Shown in pieces: positions 9,674-18,367 of a DNA stretch of 64,000 nucleotides. A program made the position numbers and the translations under genes. How positions within the stretch are numbered: the stretch's first letter is position 1; every line of letters starts with the position of its first letter. Below the pieces are notes generated by a model, which was not told the origin of the DNA, did no database searches, and saw only the letters and a list, made by a program, of their open reading frames with translations. Source of the stretch: RGIG6919 sp045531905 (lineage in GTDB: Bacteria > Bacillota > Clostridia > Lachnospirales > Lachnospiraceae); contig JAZSEY010000026.1 of the NCBI GenBank assembly GCA_045531905.1, positions 168,382 through 232,381 on the forward strand, given 5' to 3'.

Positions 9674-10354
9674 TTACATTTTACTATCTTTTTTTAATTT
9701 AATCAAGTCATATAAACACTGCATTGCCTCATGAATACCCCCAACTTTATCTATCAATTTTTTATCTACTGCCTCCTTGCCGACTAGCACTGTTCCAACG
9801 TCTTTTGCCAATTGACCTGTATTAAACATCAGACGTCTTAAATCCATCTCAGCAATGGACGCATGCTTTGCGGTAAACTGAATAATGCGATCCTGCATTT
9901 TTTCAATATATTCATAATTATGGCGTACCCCAATCACAGTTCCATTCATGCGAATTGGGTGTACTAGCATCGTGGCAGTTGGCACAATAAAAGACTTTTT
10001 CCCTGCCACAGACAATGGCACACCAATAGAATGACCACCACCTAGCACCAAGGTAACAACCGGTTTGCTCAGTGATGCAATCATCTCTGCCATCGCAAGC
10101 CCTGCTTCTACATCTCCTCCCATGGTATTCAGTAAAACAAGAACTCCATCCGTTTTATCATCATCTTCAATTGCAGCAAGACGTGGTAGTACATGCTCAT
10201 ACTTAGTAGTTTTAGAAGCTGCCGGCAAGCATTCATGGCCTTCAATTTCTCCTATTATATTCAATAAATGAATGTGGTATTTCATTTTATTACCTGATAA
10301 ATCCATTTGACCATTGTCAGCGACATCCTTTAATTGCACATCTTTATCTTCCAT
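9674..10354 (-). CDS. ClpP-family serine protease (TepA/YmfB type)
   Basis: A 226-residue ClpP/crotonase-fold protein. The probable nucleophile serine is in LVLGGGHSIGVPLSVAG near residue 108, with a catalytic-histidine candidate in MLVHPIRMNG about 25 residues later. In Bacillus the homologue YmfB/TepA is encoded near spoIIIE/ftsK, and here uppP and ftsK follow directly. No signal peptide is present, so the protein is cytoplasmic. The substrate is not known. GGAG lies upstream of ATG 10354. It probably opens the uppP-ftsK-fhs transcription unit because a terminator lies just upstream. Confidence 0.75.
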   Translation of the reverse strand: MEDKDVQLKDVADNGQMDLSGNKMKYHIHLLNIIGEIEGHECLPAASKTTKYEHVLPRLAAIEDDDKTDGVLVLLNTMGGDVEAGLAMAEMIASLSKPVVTLVLGGGHSIGVPLSVAGKKSFIVPTATMLVHPIRMNGTVIGVRHNYEYIEKMQDRIIQFTAKHASIAEMDLRRLMFNTGQLAKDVGTVLVGKEAVDKKLIDKVGGIHEAMQCLYDLIKLKKDSKM

Positions 10355-10386
10355 ATAACCATCTCCTATTTACCATTGTAATAATA

Positions 10387-10418
10387 AAAAAGGATACCAC
10401 TCATAAGTGATATCCCTT
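10387..10418 (-). terminator. Intrinsic terminator after the PAP2-like gene
   Basis: A 10-bp stem (GGATATCACT / AGTGGTATCC with one wobble) and a four-base loop are followed on the minus strand by six T residues. It ends the 10446-10925 gene and isolates the tepA-uppP-ftsK run. Confidence 0.75.
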
Positions 10419-10445
10419 TATATTTATATGATATTTTAGAAACAA

Positions 10446-10925
10446 TTATACATACAGAGCACAATAGCCCCAACCAACCAAAACACCGATAATAATACCA
10501 GCAACAATTTGTGTTGGTGTATGTCCAACATATTCTTTTAAGATTGCTTTTGTGCGTTTGTCCTTATCTGCACTTAACAAAATGTCACGGATTTCCTCAG
10601 CAGTTAACAAATGATTAATTACCACAGACTGCTTTCCGGTTTCTAATCGAACATTCAGTGCGTCATAAATCACAATCATACCAAAGGCAAAAGCCAAAGC
10701 AAATTCATATCCACTAAATCCACAATTGATACCAACTGTAGTCGCTAACGCTGATACAGTAGAGGAATGTGAGCTTGGAAAACCTCCACAACCAAATATT
10801 CTTTCTTTATCAAATTTTTTATTCTCTATCCAATTGATAAGTGTTTTTAGGAGCTGCGCTGCAAACCACGCAAGCAAAGTTCCCATAAACATTTCATTGT
10901 GAATGATCTGACTCAATATGTTCAT
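10446..10925 (-). CDS. Divergent PAP2 family membrane protein (DUF212/YuiD type)
   Basis: A 159-residue protein with about four hydrophobic helices and the family motif FGCGGFPSSHSSTVSALATT near residues 45-64, where SSH resembles the phosphatase signature of the PAP2 superfamily. GKQSVVINHLL and the C-terminal GHTPTQIVAG segment are also typical of YuiD-like proteins. It is presumably an inner membrane protein, but no substrate is established for the family. It is monocistronic: GAGGGG precedes the ATG and a terminator lies downstream. Confidence 0.8.
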   Translation of the reverse strand: MNILSQIIHNEMFMGTLLAWFAAQLLKTLINWIENKKFDKERIFGCGGFPSSHSSTVSALATTVGINCGFSGYEFALAFAFGMIVIYDALNVRLETGKQSVVINHLLTAEEIRDILLSADKDKRTKAILKEYVGHTPTQIVAGIIIGVLVGWGYCALYV

Positions 10926-10974
10926 TAAATACCCCTCATATCTTGTGTTTTGTGAACGATTATATTATCTAGTA

Positions 10975-13374
10975 TTACATAACAAGAAGAATTTCATTCT
11001 CATCAGCTAGCATATCAGCAGGAATGTAATTATTCTCTAACTGTTTGCCATTCAACGCAAGTGACTGATATCCGCTTTCCTTGCCATCTGGATTTTGCAC
11101 TGTAATATTTAACTTCTTACCTCTAAATACCTTGTGAATCTTAAATTCTTTCCAGTCTGAAGGAACAGAAGGTGCAACCTTAAGTCCATCCTCATCTGGA
11201 CGCATACCAAGAATACCTTCCACACAACCTACCATAACTGTAGACGCTGTACCTGTTAACCAGTGCACATGAGAACGTCCCTCAAATGGACTGTCTGTAC
11301 TCTCTGTAAACTGACCATGACAGTATGGCTCTAACTTACGGATTTCTGCCTTATCATTCATAGATGCAGGTGAACTCTCTGTAAAGTAAGTAAACGCTCT
11401 ATTACCATGTCCCATCAAAGATTCTGCCAAAATAATCCAACCCTGTGGCTGTGAGAAAATACCACCATTTTCCTTAGTAGATGGATTGAATAACAACATC
11501 AAAGCACCTTCAAATGCATGATCCACATAAGATGGAGCCATCAATCTCACACCATAAGGTGTATTTAACTCTCTATATACGCTATCCAAAGCCTTTTCAG
11601 CCTGCTCTTTTGTAGCAAGACCACTGATTACAGCCCATGACTGTGGATTTAACCACATATTTGCCTCTGGATCCTTCTTTGCACCGATAACCATGCCATC
11701 ATCCTTGAAACCACGAATATATCTATCCTCATCCCAGCAAAGACTCTGCAATGTATCACCAAGTTCTGCCTGAATCTTATCCAAATACGCAATATACTCT
11801 GTATCCTGCTTACTCTCAGCATAGCCTCTTAAAATTGTCATAGCATAGTATAACTGGAATGCAACGAAGGTTGACTCACCCTGCGCACCTAAACGCAAGC
11901 AGTCATTCCAGTCTGCATGAAGACCTGCAGGCATTCTGTGATTACCCAAATGATTCATTGAGAAATCAATGGCTCTCTTTAAATGCTCATATACAGTATC
12001 TTCGCCACCATTTGCATATACAATCACTTCATCCAAAAATGCCTTATTGCCAGTCTCTGCAATATACTTATAAACAGTAGGGAACAACCATAAAGCATCA
12101 TCTGCACGATATGCAGGATGTCCTGTCGCCTGCACATAAGATGCATCATCCGGAGTATCCTCATGACCTGCATTATGGTTAAACTTAACAAGTGGCAAAC
12201 CACCGCCATTATCTACCTGCGCAGATAACATGAAGCGAATCTTATCCTCTGCCATCTCTGGAGCCAAATGGATAATACCCTGAATATCCTGAACTGTATC
12301 ACGATAACCATATCCATTTCTCAAACCACAGTATGAGAAGGATGCTGCTCTCGACCAGATAAATGTCATAAAGCACTGGTAAGCATTCCATGTATTAATC
12401 ATATTATTAAAGGATTCACTTGGAGTCTCAACCTGAAGGTTGTTTAATTTTCCATGCCAGTATGTCTTCAATTCAGCAAGCTCAGCCTGTGTCTGCTTAG
12501 CAACATCATCATAAGATGCAAGTACAGCAACAGCCTCCTCATCTGCCTTCATACCAAGAACAAATGCAATCTCTCTTGTCTCACCCGGCTGTAATTCCAA
12601 TGCACAGTGTAAAGCACCACAAGCATTGCTGTTATAGTTTAATACATTGTCACATTTTCCATTCTCAACTGCTACCGGATTAGAATAATGATGATATCTG
12701 CCAATAAATGCTTCCTTATCACCATTGTAAGAGGTTACCTCAGCACCCTTTACACCAAAGAATCTGGATACACTCTTATCACCGTTAATTGCATGCTTAT
12801 TTACATTCTCATTGATAACCTGAACGATTCTGTCACCCTTGAAATAAGTCTTTGTAATGAACAATGTATACTGTAGATTCACCTGATCCTGCTCATAATT
12901 ACTATCATTTGTAAATTCACAATATCCATACGCAGAAATCTTACGAGGCTTATCAGATGTATTTGTAACCTTTAAATTCCAAACCTCATGTGTCTTATCT
13001 AATGGCACATAATATAGAACCTCTGAGTGAATACCTGCGTAATCAGCCATAATATCAGTATAACCGGTACCATGATGACACTCACTCTTATAAGAATCTA
13101 AATCTTTACCAACAGGCTGCCAAGAAGCAGACCAAAAATCCTTTGTCTCATCGTCACGGAGATAAATGTATCTACCTGGCTCATCAAACTGATTAAAAAT
13201 GTAACGGATAATTCTTCCGTTTGCACCACTCTTTACAAAACTGTAACCACCTGCATTATTTGAAATAATTGCACCATACTCAGGTGAACCTAAATAGTTT
13301 GCCCAAGGAGCCGGTGTTGCAGGATTTGTAATAACATACTCTTTATTCTTTTCATCAAAGTAACCAAACTGCAT
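10975..13374 (-). CDS. Cellobiose phosphorylase, glycoside hydrolase family 94
   Basis: The 799-residue protein has the GH94 layout: an N-terminal beta-sandwich (MQFGYFDEKNKEYVITNP start), a linker, and an (alpha/alpha)6 barrel with GYGYRDTVQDIQG and the catalytic-acid segment LHADWNDCLRLGAQGES. It phosphorolyses cellobiose to glucose 1-phosphate and glucose, saving one ATP per disaccharide. No signal peptide is present, so it acts in the cytoplasm. The length fits cellobiose phosphorylase better than the longer cellodextrin phosphorylases. It stands alone, with GGAGG before the ATG and several TATAAT-like elements upstream (13395-13435). The secreted GH5 enzyme elsewhere in the window would supply its substrate after uptake. 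Confidence 0.9.
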   Translation of the reverse strand: MQFGYFDEKNKEYVITNPATPAPWANYLGSPEYGAIISNNAGGYSFVKSGANGRIIRYIFNQFDEPGRYIYLRDDETKDFWSASWQPVGKDLDSYKSECHHGTGYTDIMADYAGIHSEVLYYVPLDKTHEVWNLKVTNTSDKPRKISAYGYCEFTNDSNYEQDQVNLQYTLFITKTYFKGDRIVQVINENVNKHAINGDKSVSRFFGVKGAEVTSYNGDKEAFIGRYHHYSNPVAVENGKCDNVLNYNSNACGALHCALELQPGETREIAFVLGMKADEEAVAVLASYDDVAKQTQAELAELKTYWHGKLNNLQVETPSESFNNMINTWNAYQCFMTFIWSRAASFSYCGLRNGYGYRDTVQDIQGIIHLAPEMAEDKIRFMLSAQVDNGGGLPLVKFNHNAGHEDTPDDASYVQATGHPAYRADDALWLFPTVYKYIAETGNKAFLDEVIVYANGGEDTVYEHLKRAIDFSMNHLGNHRMPAGLHADWNDCLRLGAQGESTFVAFQLYYAMTILRGYAESKQDTEYIAYLDKIQAELGDTLQSLCWDEDRYIRGFKDDGMVIGAKKDPEANMWLNPQSWAVISGLATKEQAEKALDSVYRELNTPYGVRLMAPSYVDHAFEGALMLLFNPSTKENGGIFSQPQGWIILAESLMGHGNRAFTYFTESSPASMNDKAEIRKLEPYCHGQFTESTDSPFEGRSHVHWLTGTASTVMVGCVEGILGMRPDEDGLKVAPSVPSDWKEFKIHKVFRGKKLNITVQNPDGKESGYQSLALNGKQLENNYIPADMLADENEILLVM

Positions 13375-13441
13375 GATTGTGAATCCTCCATTATACTATA
13401 CCTACATTATTTTAGTTTATATTATACTCATTAGAGTAATT

Positions 13442-13468
13442 AAGGGACAAACACTAGGCTTGTCCCTT
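13442..13468 (-). terminator. Hairpin after pnp
   Basis: A perfect 9-bp stem AAGGGACAA / TTGTCCCTT with a 9-base loop begins ten bases after the pnp stop. The following minus-strand sequence is only moderately T-rich, so read-through towards the cellobiose phosphorylase gene is possible. Confidence 0.6.
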
Positions 13469-13478
13469 TTCAATTCTT

Positions 13479-15569
13479 TTATACTTCCTGGTCAACATCT
13501 TTGAGACTCAAGCTAATCTTGCCCATCTCAACCTTTAATACCTTAACCTTAACAACATCGCCAATCTGAACCACATCTTCAACCTTCTCTACACGCTCAT
13601 GTGCAAGTTTTGAAATATGAATCAAACCATCCTTGTTTGGTGACAACTCAACAAAAGCACCGAAGTCCATAATACGAACAACCTTACCCTCGTACACCTT
13701 GCCAACCTCGATAGGATCAACAATTGAGTGGATAATCTTACAAGCCTTATCCATACCAGCCTGCTCAACACCACAGATAAATACATGACCATCTTCATCG
13801 ATATCAATCTTAACACCAGTCTCATCAATAATCATGTTGATAGTCTTACCTCTCTGACCAATTACCTCGCCAATCTTCTCTGGGTCGATTGTCATCTGGA
13901 TAATCTTTGGAGCATACTCATTTACTGACTCTCTTGGAGCAGCAATTGCAGGCTTCATGCAATTGTCCATAATGAACATTCTTGCCTCACGACAACGAGC
14001 AATCGCACCTTCTACGATAGGTCTGGTCAAACCGTGAATCTTGATATCCATCTGAATTGCAGTAATACCATCTTCAGTACCAGTTACCTTAAAGTCCATA
14101 TCACCAAAGAAATCTTCAAGACCCTGAATATCTGTTAATAATACAAAATCGTCATCTGTATCGCCTGTAACAAGACCACAAGAAATACCTGCTACCATCT
14201 TCTTAATAGGTACACCTGCTGCCATCAATGCCATACATGATGCACATGTTGATGCCATAGATGTAGAACCGTTAGACTCAAATGTCTCGGATACGGCACG
14301 AATTGCATATGGGAACTCCTCTTCTGAAGGAAGCACTGCAACCAAAGCCTTCTCAGCTAACGCACCATGACCAATCTCACGACGTCCAGGACCTCTTGAA
14401 ACCTTTGTCTCACCAACAGAGTATGCTGGGAAGTTATAATGATGCATATATCTCTTAGAGGTTACATTCGCATCTAAACCATCAATCTTCTGCACTTCAG
14501 AAAGTGGAGCCAATGTAACGATATCACAAATCTGTGTCTGACCTCTTGTAAACATAGCAGAACCATGTACACGAGGAATTAAGTCAACCTCTGCAGCCAA
14601 AGGACGAATCTGGTCGATTCTTCTACCGTCAGGACGCTTGTGATCCTTTAAAATCATCTTTCTAACAGTCTTCTTCTGATACTGGTAAACTGCCTCACCA
14701 AGAACAGCTAAATACTCCTCGTTATCAGCAAAAGCCTCTTCGAACTTAGCAGTTACCTGACGAATATTCTCCTCACGAACCTGCTTCTCATCTGTGAACA
14801 CTGCTTCCTCCATCTCTTCAGGAGTAACAATCTTCATCATATCTTCAAACATCTGTGCAGGAATTGCACAGCTTACGTATTCATGCTTCTTCTTACCAAC
14901 CTCTGCAACAATCTCATTGATAAAAGCAATGATTGTCTGGTTGATATCATGTGCCATGTAAATTGCCTCAAGCATCTTCGCCTCAGGAATCTCATTTGCA
15001 CCAGCCTCAATCATGATTACTTTCTCAGATGTAGATGCTACAGTAAGCTGTAAATCACCATTATCCCACTGTGCCTGACTTGGGTTTACGATAAATTCGC
15101 CATCAACCAAACCAATCTGTGTTGTAGCACATGGACCATCAAATGGGATATCTGAAATACATGTTGCAATCGCAGAACCAAGCATAGCAACTACCTCTGG
15201 TCTGCACTCAGGATCTACTGACATTACCATGTTGTTTAATGTAACATCATTTCTATAATCCTTAGGGAATAATGGACGCATAGGTCTATCAATTACACGA
15301 GAAGTTAAAATCGCATTCTCTGATGCCTTTCCTTCACGCTTATTAAAACCACCAGGCATCTTGCCAACGGCGTACATCTTCTCCTCATATTCCACGCTAA
15401 GTGGGAAGAAATCAATACCATCTCTTGGTTTCTCAGATGCAGTTGCTGTAGATAATACAACTGTATCGCCATAGTGCATTAAGGCTGCACCATTTGCCTG
15501 TGCGGATACTCTGCCGACATCAATACTTAAAGTCTTGCCGCCAATTTCCATCTTAAATGTCTTGTACAT
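13479..15569 (-). CDS. pnp: Polyribonucleotide nucleotidyltransferase (PNPase)
   Basis: The 696-residue protein has two RNase PH domains with a helical linker, then a KH domain (IGEVIGQRGKTINMIIDETG, about 560-615) and an S1 domain (GKVYEGKVVRIMDFGAFVEL, about 622-690). It degrades RNA 3' to 5' by phosphorolysis and works with RNase Y and helicases in RNA turnover. It follows rpsO, the usual bacterial order, but has its own promoter 120 bases upstream and a leader with a long hairpin. rpsO ends in a strong terminator, so the two genes are mainly separate units here. Confidence 0.97.
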   Translation of the reverse strand: MYKTFKMEIGGKTLSIDVGRVSAQANGAALMHYGDTVVLSTATASEKPRDGIDFFPLSVEYEEKMYAVGKMPGGFNKREGKASENAILTSRVIDRPMRPLFPKDYRNDVTLNNMVMSVDPECRPEVVAMLGSAIATCISDIPFDGPCATTQIGLVDGEFIVNPSQAQWDNGDLQLTVASTSEKVIMIEAGANEIPEAKMLEAIYMAHDINQTIIAFINEIVAEVGKKKHEYVSCAIPAQMFEDMMKIVTPEEMEEAVFTDEKQVREENIRQVTAKFEEAFADNEEYLAVLGEAVYQYQKKTVRKMILKDHKRPDGRRIDQIRPLAAEVDLIPRVHGSAMFTRGQTQICDIVTLAPLSEVQKIDGLDANVTSKRYMHHYNFPAYSVGETKVSRGPGRREIGHGALAEKALVAVLPSEEEFPYAIRAVSETFESNGSTSMASTCASCMALMAAGVPIKKMVAGISCGLVTGDTDDDFVLLTDIQGLEDFFGDMDFKVTGTEDGITAIQMDIKIHGLTRPIVEGAIARCREARMFIMDNCMKPAIAAPRESVNEYAPKIIQMTIDPEKIGEVIGQRGKTINMIIDETGVKIDIDEDGHVFICGVEQAGMDKACKIIHSIVDPIEVGKVYEGKVVRIMDFGAFVELSPNKDGLIHISKLAHERVEKVEDVVQIGDVVKVKVLKVEMGKISLSLKDVDQEV

Positions 15570-15624
15570 TCTTTTTTCTCCTTTTACTTTTCTTCTTATC
15601 TCGTTGAATAAGACACCGAAACAA

Positions 15625-15657
15625 CTGAAAAAACCAGACCTTGTCCAATCTTTTCAG
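15625..15657 (-). promoter_or_regulatory. Long leader hairpin of pnp
   Basis: In the pnp leader RNA 15 consecutive bases (CUGAAAAGAUUGGAC) pair with the next 15 (GUCUGGUUUUUUCAG) around the loop AAG, including four G-U wobbles. The hairpin lies about 28 nt after the predicted transcription start. In enterobacteria an RNase III-cut leader duplex mediates PNPase autoregulation. Whether this hairpin does the same, or acts as an attenuator through its internal U run, is inference. Confidence 0.6.
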
Positions 15658-15690
15658 AAGTCTCGGCTCTGTCTTACCACAATCCATATG

Positions 15691-15719
15691 ATTATAGCAT
15701 AACTACATCATTTCTTCAA
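15691..15719 (-). promoter_or_regulatory. Sigma-A promoter of pnp
   Basis: TTGAAG (15714-15719) and TATAAT (15691-15696) are separated by 17 bases on the minus strand. The predicted transcript starts near 15684 and has a leader of about 115 nt. Confidence 0.8.
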
Positions 15720-15771
15720 GAAAATTTGCTCACAAAAGCACACAATTCCAAAGTCATTTTACAGCAAGAAA

Positions 15772-15798
15772 AAAGAGACTGCTATAAACAGTCTCTTT
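15772..15798 (-). terminator. Intrinsic terminator after rpsO
   Basis: The 10-bp stem AAAGAGACTG / CAGTCTCTTT with a 7-base loop is followed by a T-rich tract on the minus strand, nine bases past the rpsO stop. Confidence 0.9.
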
Positions 15799-15806
15799 CT
15801 CGAAAA

Positions 15807-16073
15807 TTACTTTCTTAAACCTAAACGCTCGATTAAGCTTCTGTATCTTTCGATATCGCACTTCTTTAAGTAAGCTAAAAGGTTTCTTCTTTGACCAACC
15901 ATCTTTAAAAGACCTCTTCTTGAGTGATGGTCATGTGGATGAGCCTTGAAATGCTCATTTAAATCGTTAATTCTAGCTGTTAATAAAGCTACCTGAACCT
16001 CTGGCGAACCAGTGTCGTTGTTTCCGCGGCCATACTCAGCGATGATGGCTGCCTTCTGCTCTGTTGTAATCAT
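15807..16073 (-). CDS. rpsO: 30S ribosomal protein S15
   Basis: The 88-residue protein begins MITTEQKAAIIAEYGRGNND and contains GSPEVQVALLTARI and the RRGLLKMVGQRRNLLAYLKK segment of S15. It binds 16S rRNA and the bridge to 23S rRNA. ATG 16073 has a perfect AAGGAGG nine bases upstream; the longer in-frame version from 16109 would be translated from inside the structured leader. The gene has its own promoter and a roughly 100-nt leader with a G-U rich hairpin. Confidence 0.98.
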   Translation of the reverse strand: MITTEQKAAIIAEYGRGNNDTGSPEVQVALLTARINDLNEHFKAHPHDHHSRRGLLKMVGQRRNLLAYLKKCDIERYRSLIERLGLRK

Positions 16074-16115
16074 AGTTACAATCCTCCTTAAAAATATAAA
16101 TATGCCCAAATCTGG

Positions 16116-16140
16116 GACGCAGGTTGGAGTATCCTACATC
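16116..16140 (-). promoter_or_regulatory. rpsO leader hairpin, candidate S15 autoregulatory element
   Basis: In the leader RNA GAUGUAGG pairs with CCUGCGUC over eight uninterrupted base pairs including two G-U wobbles, around a 9-base loop. A second hairpin (GUUUGA / UUCAAAC) lies closer to the transcription start. S15 is known to repress its own mRNA through G-U/G-C containing leader helices in several phyla. That this one binds S15 is inference from position and shape. Confidence 0.5.
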
Positions 16141-16178
16141 GCGGAAAAGGGTAAAGTTTGAATTCTCAAACCTTGATG

Positions 16179-16207
16179 ATTATAGCACACAGTTTTTTTC
16201 TTGTAAA
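16179..16207 (-). promoter_or_regulatory. Sigma-A promoter of rpsO
   Basis: TTTACA (16202-16207) and TATAAT (16179-16184) are spaced by 17 bases on the minus strand, with a T/A-rich spacer. Transcription would begin near 16172. Confidence 0.85.
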
Positions 16208-16289
16208 CACTTTTCTTTCAATCTATTTTCCGTTATACTTAGACACACGTAGTATTATGAAAGGAGCAGAATTTCATTCTGACAATCAT

Positions 16290-17387
16290 ATGGCAAGTTC
16301 AAGTTTTGGAAATATTTTTCGAATTACAACATGGGGAGAATCCCACGGAAAAGGAATCGGTGTAGTCGTTGACGGCTGTCCAGCCGGACTTCCACTATCC
16401 GAAGCGGATATCCAACCATATCTCAATAGAAGAAAACCGGGACAATCCGTTTTTGCAACTCCGAGAAATGAAGATGACGCCGTAGAGATTTTATCCGGCA
16501 TATTTGAAGGCAAAACTACTGGAGCCCCGATTTCCATGGCAATCTTTAACAAAACACAGCGTTCCGCAGATTATAGTGAAATTGCATCCTACTACCGTCC
16601 TGGTCACGCCGATTTTACCTTTGATGAAAAGTATGGTTTTCGCGATTACAGAGGCGGCGGTCGTTCCTCCGGCAGAGAAACTGCAGGACGCGTTGCAGGC
16701 GGTGCTATTGCTGCTCTCATATTAAAAGAGATGGGCATCCACCTTACTACCTATGTAAAATCTGTTGGTCCAATCACCATTGATTACAATAATTTTGATA
16801 AAGACGAGATTTTTAACAACAGTCTATATATGCCTGACAAAGCTGCTGCAGAGAAAGCCGGCAAATACGTCATCGAAATGACCAAACAACACAACAGTGT
16901 TGGTGGTGTCGTGGAATGCGTCATCGATGGCATGCCTACAGGTATCGGTGATCCCGTATTCGAAAAACTCAATGCAAATTTGGCAAAAGCGATTTGTTCC
17001 ATCGGCGCAGTCAAGGGTTTTGAAATTGGAGATGGTTTTCAAGTCGCTAGTGCTCTTGGTTCAGACAACAATGATGCATTTACCATGGAGAATAACAAAG
17101 TTACAAAATGTACCAATCATGCCGGTGGTATTCTCGGTGGAATGAGCGACGGCTCACCTATCATTTTACGAGCAGCATTTAAGCCAACACCATCTATTTT
17201 AGCGGAACAGCATACCGTCAACAAATCTGGTGAAGACATCACCATATCCATCAAAGGCAGACACGACCCAATTATTGTTGCCAGAGCATCGGTAGTTGTT
17301 GAGTGCATGGTCGCTACTACTATTCTGGACGCTTTGATGATGAATATGAACGCAAAAATAGATTATCTCAAAGACTTTTATAAATAG
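16290..17387 (+). CDS. aroC: Chorismate synthase
   Basis: The 365-residue protein carries the family signatures GESHGKGIGVVVDGCPAGLP near the start, YRGGGRSSGRETAGRVAGGA, and HAGGILGGMSDGSPI. It uses reduced FMN to convert EPSP to chorismate, the last shared step of aromatic amino acid synthesis. The family start (MASSSFGNIFRITTWGESHG) matches ATG 16290. The only good ribosome site, AAAGGAG, lies 24 bases upstream, and the alternative ATG 16257 has none, so initiation is unusual. The gene is divergent from rpsO and ends at a bidirectional terminator shared with xerD. Confidence 0.95.
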   Translation: MASSSFGNIFRITTWGESHGKGIGVVVDGCPAGLPLSEADIQPYLNRRKPGQSVFATPRNEDDAVEILSGIFEGKTTGAPISMAIFNKTQRSADYSEIASYYRPGHADFTFDEKYGFRDYRGGGRSSGRETAGRVAGGAIAALILKEMGIHLTTYVKSVGPITIDYNNFDKDEIFNNSLYMPDKAAAEKAGKYVIEMTKQHNSVGGVVECVIDGMPTGIGDPVFEKLNANLAKAICSIGAVKGFEIGDGFQVASALGSDNNDAFTMENNKVTKCTNHAGGILGGMSDGSPIILRAAFKPTPSILAEQHTVNKSGEDITISIKGRHDPIIVARASVVVECMVATTILDALMMNMNAKIDYLKDFYK

Positions 17388-17398
17388 GACTACATAAC

Positions 17399-17440
17399 AA
17401 AACCAGATGTGATTCCAATTGGTATCTCATCTGGTTTTTA
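17399..17440. terminator. Bidirectional terminator between aroC and xerD
   Basis: The 11-bp outer stem AAAACCAGATG / CATCTGGTTTT encloses a further CCAATTGG palindrome. T runs follow on the plus strand and A runs precede it, so it can stop transcription from both convergent genes. Confidence 0.8.
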
Positions 17441-18331
17441 TATTGTATGAAATTGTGTCATTGGATGTGCTTTATCGTATACTTCTTTAATACCATTTCT
17501 GGAATTCTTCATATATACCTGGGTGGTAGAAATATCTGCATGCCCTAACAACTCCTGTACAGATTTCAAATCTGCACCATTCTGCACTAAATGATAGGCA
17601 AAGGAATGACGAATCATATGCGGTGTAATCGCCTTGCTAATTCCTGCCTGAGATGCATATTGTTTTAATATCTTCCAGAAGCCTTGTCTGGTAAGCGGTG
17701 CCCCCTGACAGTTAGTGAAAAAGTACTCCTGTTCATAACAAAACGTATCTCTTGCTTTATCTAAGTACAACTTCAATGCTTGATATGCGTTCTCTTCAAA
17801 AGGCAATATTCGCCCTCTATTATCATCCTTGCATACAATATAGCGCATGGACATATTCACATCCTGCACTTTAAGAGCGATTAATTCTGACACTCTTAGA
17901 CCTGTTGCATACAAAAGCTCTAACATGGCTTTATCACGAATCTCCTTCGGAGTCTTTCCTGAAGGTTGTTCCAATAAGCGTCTTACTTCATCAACAGTCA
18001 ATGTATCTGGCATCCTTTTATCAATTTTAGGTGGTTTCAGTAATTCTGTCGGGTCAAGTCTTACAATCCCCTGACGCAATAAATACAAATAAAAAGACTT
18101 AATTGCCGCCACACTTCTTGATACACTTGACGATGCACTACCAATACGCTCCAAATATAGTACATAAGAATTCAAATTCGTAGCACTGACCGCCTGCACC
18201 GAAGGTACATCATGTTCATCCATATATGTATTCAATTTTCTCAAATCCCGCATATACGAAGCCACTGTGTTCTTGCTAGATTTTTTAACATCCAACAAAT
18301 AGGCTTCATACATCCCTAATTCATGCCACAT
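17438..18331 (-). CDS. xerD: Site-specific tyrosine recombinase, XerD type
   Basis: The 297-residue protein has a SAM-like core-binding domain (1-100) and a catalytic domain with a complete set R146, K168 (approximate), H238-x2-R241, H264 and the nucleophile Y273. Positions are within about six residues of E. coli XerD. It should act with XerC at dif to resolve chromosome dimers. ATG 18331 has AAGAAGG at good spacing; the longer frame from 18364 has no ribosome site. spoIIM lies 36 bases upstream; spoIIM next to a Xer gene is a known Firmicute arrangement. Nothing suggests it belongs to a mobile element. Confidence 0.88.
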   Translation of the reverse strand: MWHELGMYEAYLLDVKKSSKNTVASYMRDLRKLNTYMDEHDVPSVQAVSATNLNSYVLYLERIGSASSSVSRSVAAIKSFYLYLLRQGIVRLDPTELLKPPKIDKRMPDTLTVDEVRRLLEQPSGKTPKEIRDKAMLELLYATGLRVSELIALKVQDVNMSMRYIVCKDDNRGRILPFEENAYQALKLYLDKARDTFCYEQEYFFTNCQGAPLTRQGFWKILKQYASQAGISKAITPHMIRHSFAYHLVQNGADLKSVQELLGHADISTTQVYMKNSRNGIKEVYDKAHPMTQFHTI

Positions 18332-18367
18332 GCAAATACCTTCTTCGCTAACGAAATATATCATTAA

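Noticed and set aside
16158..16289. N-terminal extension of aroC by 44 residues
   Set aside because: The extension crosses the divergent promoter region, has no ribosome site and does not fit the family start.
17438..18331. Integrase of a mobile element
   Set aside because: Length, catalytic spacing and linkage to spoIIM fit chromosomal XerD, and no attachment repeats or phage genes are nearby.
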